A stretch of DNA of 64,000 bases from Jatrophihabitans sp036000465 (GTDB lineage: Bacteria; Actinomycetota; Actinomycetes; Mycobacteriales; Jatrophihabitantaceae). Where the stretch lies: NCBI RefSeq assembly GCF_036000465.1, contig NZ_DASYFV010000031.1, positions 1 through 64,000 on the forward strand, in the 5' to 3' direction. Under the pieces are notes generated by a model. It worked only from the letters and a program-made list of their open reading frames with translations, ran no database searches and was not told the origin of the DNA. Position numbers and translations under genes: made by a program. The first letter of the stretch is position 1. The number at the start of each line of letters is the position of its first letter. Below, piece by piece: positions 27,309-34,782 of this stretch.

Positions 27309-28079
27309 ATGAACCCCTACCGGGTGCTCGGCCTGGCTCCGACGGCGACCGCCGCGGAGATCCGCGACGCCTACCGGCGGCTGGCCAAGGTCGCGCACCC
27401 GGACGCCGGCGGCAGCCCGGCCGAGTTCGATCGGATCACCGCGGCCTACGACACGCTCGCGGACCCGGGTCGACGCTTCGCCTACGACCGTTCGGCGGTG
27501 CGCACCGACGCGACCGGCGGGGCGTCGATGGGCGAACACCGCAGGTTCGAGGACATGTGGCACCCGCCCGGACGCCGCCGCAGCCGCACCTCGTCGCGGG
27601 TCGGCAATCTCGCGGTGTCGCTGGTCGGCGGGGTCGCGCTCGCCGCGGCGGCGATCGTCCTGCGCTTCGGCGGCGGTTCGAAGCCCGGTCTACCGACGCC
27701 GATCAGCTGTGCCGCCGTACGGTCGGTGTCGGCGAGCTACCTACTGGTCCGGGCCGCCGGTGTCGTCCATCCGCGAGTGACGCTGCACAACGCATCGTCG
27801 GACGTGCGTGGGGCGGCCGTCCGGCTGCTGGTGGTCGTGTCGGTGACCGATCCGCCGAGCCCGAAGCCGGTGCGCGAGTACACCTTCGGCGTCCACGATG
27901 CGCCTTCCTGGGCCGAGCCCGGCACGGACCGGGTGGTCGACCTGACCGGAGACCGTGCCGCCGTGAACCCCGGGGAGGCGGTGCAGGCCGCCGGGTCCGC
28001 GCTCGCCCTCACCGTCCACGCCGCGGCGACCGCGCTGCCGTCCGACGGGTGTCCCGTTCCGTTCCGGCTCGGATCCTGA
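27309..28079 (+). CDS. J-domain protein with one TM helix
   Basis: A 256-residue protein with an N-terminal DnaJ domain (residues 2-64, HPD at 30-32 in KVAHPDAGG) that would stimulate DnaK. A basic RRRSRTSSR stretch precedes one transmembrane helix (about 100-117, LAVSLVGGVALAAAAIVLRF). The remaining 135 residues are predicted outside the membrane and look beta-rich (VHPRVTLHNASSDVRGAAVRLLVVVSV), with two Cys. A cytoplasmic J domain tethered to an extracytoplasmic domain of unknown role is a recurring actinobacterial layout. It stops two bases before the convergent GyrB-like gene. Confidence 0.8.
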   Translation: MNPYRVLGLAPTATAAEIRDAYRRLAKVAHPDAGGSPAEFDRITAAYDTLADPGRRFAYDRSAVRTDATGGASMGEHRRFEDMWHPPGRRRSRTSSRVGNLAVSLVGGVALAAAAIVLRFGGGSKPGLPTPISCAAVRSVSASYLLVRAAGVVHPRVTLHNASSDVRGAAVRLLVVVSVTDPPSPKPVREYTFGVHDAPSWAEPGTDRVVDLTGDRAAVNPGEAVQAAGSALALTVHAAATALPSDGCPVPFRLGS

Positions 28080-28081
28080 GA

Positions 28082-28675
28082 TCACCCGCGCCGGTCGTCG
28101 ATCGTCGCGCGCAGGTGCGGCCAGCCGGCGACGTCCGCGGCCAGCCGGCCGGCGTCGAGCGTGCCGTCGGCCCGGAACCGCACGGTGGTGCCGTGCGTAC
28201 CGTCGTCGGGTATTGCGACGAGATCGGTCACCGGCACGCCGCGCTCGTAACGCTGCGTCCACGAGCCGTTGCGCCGGCGGTTGGTGTGCTCGAGCCAGTC
28301 ACTGAGCGCGGCCACGACCGACATGCCGCGCCGGGGATGACCGTCCGGCAGCCTCTCGGCTCCCGGGGCGTCGAAGAAGCGGAGGTCCTTCGTCGACATC
28401 ACCGGCTTCTTGACGAACCGACCGGCATCGTCGGCCCGGGTGTCCGTGCCGCGGCCGTCGTCGGCGACCTCGATCGAGCCGTCGGGGTGCAGCGTGACGA
28501 CGCAGCCGCCGGAATGACCGGGCTCGGCCTCGTCGGCGGCGTACGCGATCACCTCGAGGGCCAAGTGCCGCAGGCCTTCGGGCGCGTAGACGGACGGGGC
28601 GCGCCGCACGGAGCGGAGATGGGCGCGATCGACCGACCGCGACCAGTCGTGGCTGGAGCCCGGAGGAGTGTCCAT
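28082..28675 (-). CDS. Orphan GyrB-type GHKL ATPase-like domain protein
   Basis: A 197-residue protein aligning along its length with the N-terminal ATPase domain of GyrB/ParE but lacking transducer, TOPRIM and tail. Matches: RRAPSVYAPEGLRHLALEVI (GyrB RPGMYIG...GLHHLVYEVV), VADDGRGTD (DNGRG; Asp72), RRGMSVVAALSDWLEHTNRR (GVSVVNALSxWL), YERGVPVTDL and GTTVRFRAD. The catalytic-base position Glu41 is kept, but the Mg-binding Asn is Tyr45 and the GLHGVG lid is lost, so ATP hydrolysis is doubtful. Its ATG overlaps the MarR stop by one base, so the two are coupled. The role is unknown; a regulatory partner of the MarR or a gyrase-interacting protein are possibilities. Confidence 0.75.
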   Translation of the reverse strand: MDTPPGSSHDWSRSVDRAHLRSVRRAPSVYAPEGLRHLALEVIAYAADEAEPGHSGGCVVTLHPDGSIEVADDGRGTDTRADDAGRFVKKPVMSTKDLRFFDAPGAERLPDGHPRRGMSVVAALSDWLEHTNRRRNGSWTQRYERGVPVTDLVAIPDDGTHGTTVRFRADGTLDAGRLAADVAGWPHLRATIDDRRG

Positions 28676-29094
28676 CAGTCGGCGCCCAGCTTGCGCAGGA
28701 TGCGGGCGAGGTGCGCCCGGTCGGTGGCGCTCAGCCGGCTGAACACCGCGTCGGACTCCGCGGTGCGGGCCGACCAGATCGCGGTCGTGACCTCGGTGCC
28801 GCGATCGGTGAGCTCGACGATGGTGGCCCGCCGGTCGTCCGGGTCGGGACGCCGCTCGACGAGGCCGCGTTCCTCGAGGGTGTCGATGACCTCGGTGCCC
28901 GAGCGCGGCGCGATGTGCAGGTGGTGCGAGAGCTCGGACAGCCGCAGGGCCCCGTGCCGGCGCAGCACCGCGAGCGCGCGCGCGTGCGACGGCGAGATGT
29001 CCCACGGGGCCAGGCTCTCGCGGTTCGTGCGGCGCATCTGCCGGGCCACGGACCAGAACAGCTCCGGCAGCGATTCGTCCACCCGCTCGGCCAC
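28675..29094 (-). CDS. MarR-family transcriptional regulator
   Basis: A 139-residue MarR regulator. The winged helix spans about residues 38-105: ISPSHARALAVLRRHGALRL, then SELSHHLHIAPRSGTEVIDT, then LEERGLVERRPDPDDRRATI (wing with the conserved DxR). GTG start at 29094. It is divergent from an ABC exporter gene, and the 92-bp gap contains two CCTCA...TGAGG dyads. The usual arrangement is repression of the exporter and of itself, relieved by a ligand. Confidence 0.9.
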   Translation of the reverse strand: MAERVDESLPELFWSVARQMRRTNRESLAPWDISPSHARALAVLRRHGALRLSELSHHLHIAPRSGTEVIDTLEERGLVERRPDPDDRRATIVELTDRGTEVTTAIWSARTAESDAVFSRLSATDRAHLARILRKLGAD

Positions 29095-29125
29095 GGGAAT
29101 AGCGTATCAATCAATCCCGTTGTAG

Positions 29126-29157
29126 CCTCATTATGAGGTTACCTCAGTAAGTTGAGG
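29126..29157. promoter_or_regulatory. Tandem CCTCA/TGAGG dyads, candidate MarR operator
   Basis: CCTCA-N3-TGAGG at 29126-29138 is followed by CCTCA-N6-TGAGG at 29142-29157. The pair lies between the MarR start (29094) and the exporter TTG start (29187), in the only A/T-rich stretch of this region. Position and symmetry fit binding by one or two MarR dimers. Confidence 0.65.
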
Positions 29158-29186
29158 CGCCTCCCGGAGCGAAGCGAGGTACCACC

Positions 29187-30989
29187 TTGGCAGCCACCCC
29201 CACCCCGAGGGGCCGACGTCCGAGCGGCCCGACGAAGTCCACCGCCGCCGAGAAGGCCCAGGCCCGCGAGGTCTCCCTGCGCCGGATCGGCCGGCTCTTC
29301 ACCCCCTACCGCCGGCCGCTTGCCGTCGTCACCGCGATCATCATCGCGTCGTCGATCGTCGCCATGGCCGCACCGTTCCTGCTCCGCGCGGTGATCGACA
29401 CCGCGCTGCCGACGCGGAACGTCGCGCTGCTCGTCTGGCTGACCACCGGCATGGTCGCGGTCGCCGCGGTGACGGCCGCGCTCGGCGTCGTGCAGACCTG
29501 GATCAGCACGAAGGTCGGCCAGCAGGTCATGCACCGGCTGCGCACCGACGTGTTCGCGCACCTGCAGCGCCAGTCGGTCGCGTTCTTCACACGTACCCGC
29601 ACGGGCGAGGTGCAGTCGCGCATCACCAACGACATCGGCGGCATGCAGGCGGTCGTCACCTCGACCGCCACCTCGATCGCCTCGAACCTGACGACCGCCG
29701 TCGCCACCGCCGTCGCGATGGTCGCGCTGTCGTGGCAGCTCTCCCTGATCTCGCTGGTCGTCATGCCGCCGGCGATCTACCTGACTCGCAAGGTCGCGTC
29801 GATGCGCCGCGCCATCACCGCGCAGCGGCAGCGCGAGCTGGCCGACCTGAACGTGACGATCGAAGAGGGTCTCTCGATCGGCGGCGTGCTGCTGAGCAAG
29901 ACGATGGGCAGCGGCCCGTCACTCGTGGAGCGGTTCACCGCGTCGTCGGCCAGGCTCATCGACCTCGAGCTGCGCTCCGACCTGGCCGGTCGCTGGCGAA
30001 TGGCCTCGATGAGCGTCATCTTCGCGGCGATCCCGGCCGTCATCTATCTCAGCGCAGGGCTGCCCGCGACGTCGGAGGCGATGACCATCGGCACGCTCGT
30101 CGCCTTCACCGCCCTGCAGAACGGACTGTTCCGTCCGCTCATGGGACTGCTCAACGTGGGCGTGTCGCTCACCAGCTCGCTGGCCCTGTTCGCCCGCATC
30201 TTCGAGTACCTCGACCTCCCGGTCGACGTCGACGACCCCGAGGCGCCGGTCGAGATCGACACCGCCCGCGTCGTTGGGCACGTCCGGTTCGAGGACGTCA
30301 CCTTCGCCTACCCCGGTAGCGAGACCGCGGCCGTCGCCGGGGTCAACCTCGACGTGCCCGCCGGCTCGACGCTGGCCCTCGTCGGTGAGACGGGTTCGGG
30401 CAAGAGCACGCTCGCCTCGCTCGTCGCCCGGCTCTACGACCCGAGCGGCGGCCGCGTGACCATCGACGGCATCGACCTGCGCGAGCTGCGGCTGGCCGAT
30501 CTCGCCAAGATCGTCGGCGTGGTCAGCCAGGAGACCTACCTGATGCACACGACCGTGCGCGAGAACCTGCGCCACGCCAAGCCGGACGCGACCGACGCCG
30601 AGATCGAGGACGCCGCTCGCGCCGCCCGGATCCACGACCTCATCGCGTCGCTGCCCGAGGGGTACGACACCACGGTCGGGTCGCGCGGCCACCGTTTCTC
30701 GGGCGGGGAGAAGCAGCGCATCGCCATCGCGCGCACGCTGCTGCGCAACCCCCGGGTGCTCGTGCTCGACGAAGCCACCAGCGCTCTCGACACCGAGACC
30801 GAACGCGCCGTGCAGCAGGCCTTCGACGAGCTCGCCGCCGGCCGCACCACCATCACCATCGCGCACCGCTTGTCGACGGTCCGCGACGCCGACGAGATCG
30901 CGGTGATCGACCAGGGCCGCGTCGTCGAGTCGGGCCCGCACGACGTGCTCACCGAACTCGACGGCCGTTACGCCGCCCTCGCGACGTAG
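29187..30989 (+). CDS. ABC exporter, fused TMD-NBD half-transporter
   Basis: A 600-residue ABC exporter half-transporter. Six transmembrane helices lie in residues about 45-330 (type I exporter fold; FTRTRTGEVQSRITNDIGGMQ is a conserved cytoplasmic loop), and the nucleotide-binding domain in about 365-600. Walker A is GETGSGKST (about 400), then the Q-loop region VSQETYLMHTTVRENL, signature FSGGEKQRIAIARTLL, Walker B VLVLDEATSALD and H-loop IAHRLSTVRDAD. It starts with TTG at 29187, GAGG about eight bases upstream. It probably acts as a homodimer exporting a lipid or drug under control of the divergent MarR regulator. Confidence 0.92.
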   Translation: MAATPTPRGRRPSGPTKSTAAEKAQAREVSLRRIGRLFTPYRRPLAVVTAIIIASSIVAMAAPFLLRAVIDTALPTRNVALLVWLTTGMVAVAAVTAALGVVQTWISTKVGQQVMHRLRTDVFAHLQRQSVAFFTRTRTGEVQSRITNDIGGMQAVVTSTATSIASNLTTAVATAVAMVALSWQLSLISLVVMPPAIYLTRKVASMRRAITAQRQRELADLNVTIEEGLSIGGVLLSKTMGSGPSLVERFTASSARLIDLELRSDLAGRWRMASMSVIFAAIPAVIYLSAGLPATSEAMTIGTLVAFTALQNGLFRPLMGLLNVGVSLTSSLALFARIFEYLDLPVDVDDPEAPVEIDTARVVGHVRFEDVTFAYPGSETAAVAGVNLDVPAGSTLALVGETGSGKSTLASLVARLYDPSGGRVTIDGIDLRELRLADLAKIVGVVSQETYLMHTTVRENLRHAKPDATDAEIEDAARAARIHDLIASLPEGYDTTVGSRGHRFSGGEKQRIAIARTLLRNPRVLVLDEATSALDTETERAVQQAFDELAAGRTTITIAHRLSTVRDADEIAVIDQGRVVESGPHDVLTELDGRYAALAT

Positions 30990-30995
30990 GACCTC

Positions 30996-31018
30996 TGGGC
31001 GGCCCCCCGACCCGCCCA
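30996..31018. terminator. Short hairpin between convergent genes
   Basis: TGGGCGG (30996-31002) and CCGCCCA (31012-31018) can pair with a nine-base loop, between the end of the ABC exporter and the end of the convergent 140-residue gene. It is a weak candidate for a two-way terminator. Confidence 0.35.
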
Positions 31019-31024
31019 CAGGAG

Positions 31025-31447
31025 TCAAGCGATCGCGATCAGATCGTCGGGCGCGAACACCTGCAGGCGGTCCGGAGTGGCGAGGTGCACCGGCCACGGG
31101 CTGAGTTCACCGACCGCATCGCGCAGGGCGCCGGCCCAGGCGCGGTCGTCGGGGGTCATCGCTGCCTCGCCCGGACGTGAGATCAGCATCGCGGCGGCGG
31201 CGGCCTCGCCGTCGGTGACGACGCCGCTGATCACCGTGGCCAGCCCGTGGATGAACCGCGCATCGGGCCTGCGCGGGATGTCGTCGACCGGCATGAGAAC
31301 CGGCAGCGTGCGGGAGAGCCGGTCGAGGAACATGACCCACACGCTGCGGTGGCCGAAGCCGGCCGAGCCCATGAGGGTCTGCCACATCAGGAAGAGGTCG
31401 GCCTCGGAACGGATCGTCGTGGGGCGGAAGTCGCGGCTCGTCGTCAT
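31025..31447 (-). CDS. Conserved hypothetical protein (140 aa)
   Basis: A 140-residue protein of no family I can name, though it has the look of a conserved actinobacterial protein rather than a chance frame. It has a structured N-terminal part (SEADLFLMWQTLMGSAGFGHR, then SVWVMFLDRLSRTLPVL), a Leu-Ile-Ser-Arg-Pro-Gly turn before TPDDRAWAGALRDAV, and ends WPVHLATPDRLQVFAPDDLI. There is no signal peptide or membrane helix. The pattern SRPG...D.W...L...WPVHLAT somewhat resembles the end of JAB/RadC-like folds, but no metal motif is present. Divergent from the DMT transporter gene. The function is unknown. Confidence 0.65.
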   Translation of the reverse strand: MTTSRDFRPTTIRSEADLFLMWQTLMGSAGFGHRSVWVMFLDRLSRTLPVLMPVDDIPRRPDARFIHGLATVISGVVTDGEAAAAAMLISRPGEAAMTPDDRAWAGALRDAVGELSPWPVHLATPDRLQVFAPDDLIAIA

Positions 31448-31509
31448 GATCGGAAGTCTTGTGCCTCCCGCACCTCGAATCGGGGTTATCCACAGACCTG
31501 AGGTGGGCG

Positions 31510-32386
31510 ATGCTTGGTCGCATGTCCCAGGACGTGCTCGCGGCCGCGGTCGCGGTGGCCTCCGCGTTCGCGTTCGCGGGCGCCACCGTCGGTCAGCAGC
31601 GCGCCGCGTCCGAGACCGCCGACGCGGACGCTCGCGGAGGGGCCTTCGTCCGGCGCCTGCTCACCAGCCCGCGCTGGCTCGCAGCCACGGGCGGCACGGC
31701 CGTCGGCTACGTCCTGCAGGCGACCGCGCTCGGGCTCGGCCCGGTGGTCGTGGTCCAGCCGATCCTGGTGACGTCGCTGCTGTTCGCGCTGCCGCTCGGC
31801 GCCTACCTCGCGCATCACCGGCTGCGGTGGACGGCAGCCGTTTCCGGATCTTCGCTGGCGGTATCGCTCGCCGTGTTCCTGGCGCTGGCGAATCCGAACC
31901 GCGGGGCGAGCCACGGATCGCTGTCGGGCTGGCTGCTGGCCACCGCGGTGATCGTGCCCGTCTCGGCCGCGTGTCTGGTGATCGCGAACCGGCGCTCCGG
32001 GCCCGTCCGGGCCGGCCTGCTCGCCGTGACCGTCGGTCTGTTCGGGGGCGCCCTGGCGGTACTGACCAAGGCCGTCGTCGAGTCGTTCGGCAGCGGACTC
32101 GTCGCGGTACTGACCGACCGCGAGACCTACGGGCTCGTCACGGTCGGGTTGGTCGGCATCTTACCTCCAGCAGCTGGCGTTCCAGGCCGGCGATCTGCAC
32201 ACGTCGCTGCCGATCATGACCGTGCTCGAACCGGTGACCGCGGCGGTCCTCGGGATCGGCCTGCTGCACGAACGACTTCAGGTCAGCGGGTCCGGGCTCA
32301 CCGTGCTCATCGTGGCCACGCTGGTCATGGCTGTCTCGACCGTCGCGCTGGCCCGCGAGGAGGCCCATCTGCAGGAGGAACTCTGA
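31510..32386 (+). pseudogene. DMT/NIPA-like transporter broken by a +1 frameshift
   Basis: Encodes a drug/metabolite-type membrane transporter with about nine or ten helices (AVASAFAFAGATVGQQRAA, then VVVVQPILVTSLLFALPLGA). The first frame runs from ATG 31510 to GLVTVGLVGI and then turns into Arg-rich nonsense. From base 32162 another frame continues the family exactly (YLQQLAFQAGDLHTSLPIMT, VLEPVTAAVLGIGLLHERL) to TGA at 32384-32386. Removing one T near 32161 would restore a protein of about 291 residues. Upstream is AGGTGGG close to the ATG. Either a recent pseudogene or a consensus error. The last 62 bases overlap the convergent membrane protein gene. Confidence 0.8.
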
Positions 32387-32828
32387 GCGTCCCTGCTGTC
32401 GCGGTGGAGCGCCGGATGAGGGCCATCTCGAAGAGGTAGATCGCGGCCGTCACCGTGCTGAGGTATCCGAGTACGGAGGCGATCAGAACGACCGGGTTGC
32501 CCAGCGGCAGGTCGGCGGCGAACGCGCCGCTGATGTTGTGCACGAGATAGAACGTGGCCTCGGTGACAAGGAACGCCGCCAGGGCCGGCCGGCCGCCCCG
32601 ACGGCCGCCGACGGTTGCCAGGACCGCGACGGTGAACCACAGGCCGGTGATGATCAGGGGTGTCGACAGGCCGGCCAGCGAGTCCCACTGACGTCCGTAC
32701 TGGTGCACGGCGTAGGGGATCTGCCAGAGGTAGTCGGCCGTGGTGACGGCGATGAGCGGCCACCAGGGCAGCCGCCGAGAGCGGGAAACGGACCAGCGCC
32801 TCCGGCGCTCGTTCATCGGTGTACTCAT
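32325..32828 (-). CDS. Four-helix membrane protein
   Basis: A 167-residue integral membrane protein of no recognised function. ATG at 32828 is preceded by AAGGA at about eight bases. A basic N terminus (MNERRRRWSVSRSRR) is followed by four helices: WWPLIAVTTADYLWQIPYAV, LIITGLWFTVAVLATVG, LAAFLVTEATFYLVHNISG and VVLIASVLGYLSTVTAAIYL. The C-terminal 30 residues are Pro/Arg-rich and antisense to the end of the transporter gene, so that tail may be less constrained. It might be a small regulatory or signalling membrane protein. Confidence 0.65.
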   Translation of the reverse strand: MSTPMNERRRRWSVSRSRRLPWWPLIAVTTADYLWQIPYAVHQYGRQWDSLAGLSTPLIITGLWFTVAVLATVGGRRGGRPALAAFLVTEATFYLVHNISGAFAADLPLGNPVVLIASVLGYLSTVTAAIYLFEMALIRRSTATAGTLRVPPADGPPRGPARRSRQP

Positions 32829-33146
32829 CGAGTTGTCCTTCGGCGAAGGTGCCCAGCAGCCCGGGCGGACGATGATCGATCTTGCTGTCGCCGAAGGGCG
32901 TCGGCCATCGGGCGAATCCCTGGTTGCTCCCTGAGTTCGCCCGAGCAGCCGGCCAGGGGTCGCTGTCCCATCGCCCGCATGACGCGCCCGCACGCAGCCG
33001 CCAGGGCGAAACCCATGTGCTCGAGCCCTCCGGGCGGCGACGCGGGGCCTCGGCCGGTCCGAGACAGCGAGACGCCCCGCACCTCGGGGGTGCGGGGCGT
33101 CTCGTCTCGTCAGTCGCTCACCTGGGGTGAGCTGCTACGAGGTGGT
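32829..33146. other. 318-bp region without a supported gene
   Basis: Lies between the four-helix membrane protein (minus strand, start 32828) and the cold-shock gene end (33147). It should contain the membrane protein promoter and holds the cold-shock terminator at 33068-33104. Short open frames on both strands here have no coherent protein character. Confidence 0.6.
33068..33104 (-). terminator. Strong terminator after the cold-shock gene
   Basis: A perfect 16-bp stem (33068-33083 with 33089-33104) and a five-base loop, 43 bases past the cold-shock stop codon. It is among the most stable hairpins in the window. Confidence 0.8.
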
Positions 33147-33350
33147 TCAGATGGCGCGAACGTTCTGCGCCTGCGGGCCCTTCTGGCCCTGGGTGACGTC
33201 GAACTCGACGCGCTGGTTGTCGTCGAGGCTCTTGTAGCCGTCGCCGATCACGCCGGAGAAGTGGACGAACACGTCCGCCCCACCGTCGTCGGGGGCGATG
33301 AAGCCGAAGCCCTTTTCGCTGTTGAACCACTTCACGGTGCCCTGCGTCAT
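33147..33350 (-). CDS. cspA: Cold-shock protein (CspA family)
   Basis: A 67-residue single OB-fold RNA/ssDNA-binding protein. It begins MTQGTVKWFNSEKGFGFIAP (RNP1 KGFGFI) and continues DVFVHFSGV (RNP2), ending GPQAQNVRAI, all canonical. ATG at 33350 has AAAGG upstream. It acts as an RNA chaperone in the cytoplasm. A candidate -10 box lies about 150 bases upstream, implying the long 5' leader typical of csp mRNAs, and a strong terminator follows, so it is probably a single-gene transcript. Confidence 0.95.
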   Translation of the reverse strand: MTQGTVKWFNSEKGFGFIAPDDGGADVFVHFSGVIGDGYKSLDDNQRVEFDVTQGQKGPQAQNVRAI

Positions 33351-33497
33351 GCGTATTGCCTTTCGGGATGTTCGGGAGACCTCGCAACTTACGAGAGTCC
33401 CGGTCTTGCTCAAAATGCCAACCCGGGGAAGACACGATGCGCGTTGCACAATCCCGCGCGCTTGCAACGTGAAGGAATGGTGCGAAAGACCGGGGCA

Positions 33498-33503
33498 AGC
33501 ATA
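33498..33503 (-). promoter_or_regulatory. Candidate -10 box of the cold-shock gene
   Basis: TATGCT on the minus strand, about 150 bases before the ATG. If used, it would give a leader of about 140 nucleotides, as in other cspA genes where the leader acts as a thermosensor. No convincing -35 is seen, so this is tentative. Confidence 0.35.
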
Positions 33504-33525
33504 ACAGCCTGACGGCCCCTCGCCG

Positions 33526-34575
33526 CTAGGCCCGAGAAGCGCCGATCTGAGCCGCTTGTGCGCGCAGCGGGGCGCCGAGGTCGTGCAGGTGCCGCAGGGC
33601 CGCGGCGTACGAGCCGAACAGGGTCGTCTCGGTGTAGCGGATCTCGTGCTCGGCGCAGAACGCCCGGACGAGGGCCTGGGCGCGGCGCAGGCTCGGCCGC
33701 GGCATGTTCGGGAAGAGGTGGTGCTCGACCTGGTAGTTCAGCCCGCCGAGCAGGAAATCGGTGAACCAGCCACCCCGGACGTTGCGCGACGTGAGCACCT
33801 GCCGGCGCAGGAAGTCGATCTGCACGCCCGGCGGGATGGTGGGCATGCCCTTGTGGTTCGGCGCGAACGAGCACCCCATGTAGACGCCGAAGACGGCCTG
33901 GTGGATCGTCACGAAGACGAGCGCCTTGACCGGGTCGAGGACGAGCAGCACCGCGCCGAGATAGGCGAGCACGTGCACGGTGAACAGCGCGATCTCGACA
34001 CCGCGGCGCTTGTGCGTGCGGCCGTCGCGCAGCGACTGGATGCTCGCCACGTGCAGGTTGAGACCCTCGAGGGTGAGCAGCGGGAAGAAGAGCAGGGCCT
34101 GGTTGCGGGTGATGAACCGCGAGACCGGTCCGCGACGGTTGGCGGCCTGCTCGGTGGTGAACGCGAGGACGCCCTCGCCGATGTCGGGGTCGTGGCCCTC
34201 GAAGTTCGGCTTGGCGTGGTGCCGGTTGTGCTTGTCGACCCACCACCCGTAGCTGAGCCCGGTCATGAGGTCGCCCGCGATGATGCCGAGCCAGTCGTTG
34301 GCCCGCTTGGAACGCCAGATCTGCTGGTGGCCGCCGTCGTGACCGAGGAAGGCGACCTGGGTGAAGAGGAGGCCCAGCGTCGCGGCGACGATCGTCTGGT
34401 ACCAGGAGTTGCCGACCAGGGCGAAGGCGACCCAGCCGCCGACGAAGGCGAGCAGGGTGAACCCGATCCGGAACGTGTAGCTGATTCGGCGGCGATCGAG
34501 GAGCTTCGCGTCACGGATCTGCCGGCTCAGAACCGAGAAGTCACTGCCTTTGCGTGCAGCGAGGGTAAGGGTCAT
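33526..34575 (-). CDS. Membrane fatty acid desaturase
   Basis: A 349-residue di-iron acyl desaturase (linoleoyl-CoA / delta-desaturase type) in the cytoplasmic membrane. The three histidine boxes are FLGHDGGHQQIW, VDKHNRHHAKPN and NYQVEHHLFPNMPR; the QxxHH form of the third box is typical of front-end desaturases. Four or so hydrophobic helices flank them. ATG at 34575 is preceded by GGAGG. It lies just upstream of the cold-shock gene on the same strand, a combination that fits membrane and RNA adaptation to low temperature, though separate promoters are likely. Confidence 0.92.
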   Translation of the reverse strand: MTLTLAARKGSDFSVLSRQIRDAKLLDRRRISYTFRIGFTLLAFVGGWVAFALVGNSWYQTIVAATLGLLFTQVAFLGHDGGHQQIWRSKRANDWLGIIAGDLMTGLSYGWWVDKHNRHHAKPNFEGHDPDIGEGVLAFTTEQAANRRGPVSRFITRNQALLFFPLLTLEGLNLHVASIQSLRDGRTHKRRGVEIALFTVHVLAYLGAVLLVLDPVKALVFVTIHQAVFGVYMGCSFAPNHKGMPTIPPGVQIDFLRRQVLTSRNVRGGWFTDFLLGGLNYQVEHHLFPNMPRPSLRRAQALVRAFCAEHEIRYTETTLFGSYAAALRHLHDLGAPLRAQAAQIGASRA

Positions 34576-34730
34576 ACCGCCTCCAGCGGAACAGTGGCCG
34601 ACCGTGCTTCGTGTAGCGCCCGCCGTGAGTGACTCCAGCATGCCCTACTCCGGAGGGCGCCTACCAGCCGCGCACGTCCCGTTCACAGCGTGTCGGTGCA
34701 TCACCCGTCCGGGTGCGTGTGCATCAGACG

Positions 34731-34739
34731 TTGTCCACA
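34731..34739 (+). other. DnaA-box-like sequence
   Basis: TTGTCCACA, the consensus DnaA box of Streptomyces and relatives, occurs once about 44 bases before the RecQ-like helicase start. A single box does not make an origin, but DnaA can act as a transcription regulator. Confidence 0.3.
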
Positions 34740-34782
34740 TCCGCCCACGGACATGTCGGACGTCGACGGCACGATGGGACCC

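Noticed and set aside
31486..31494. TTATCCACA, a perfect DnaA-box-like word
   Set aside because: Single copy between the 140-residue gene and the frameshifted transporter; no origin features around it.
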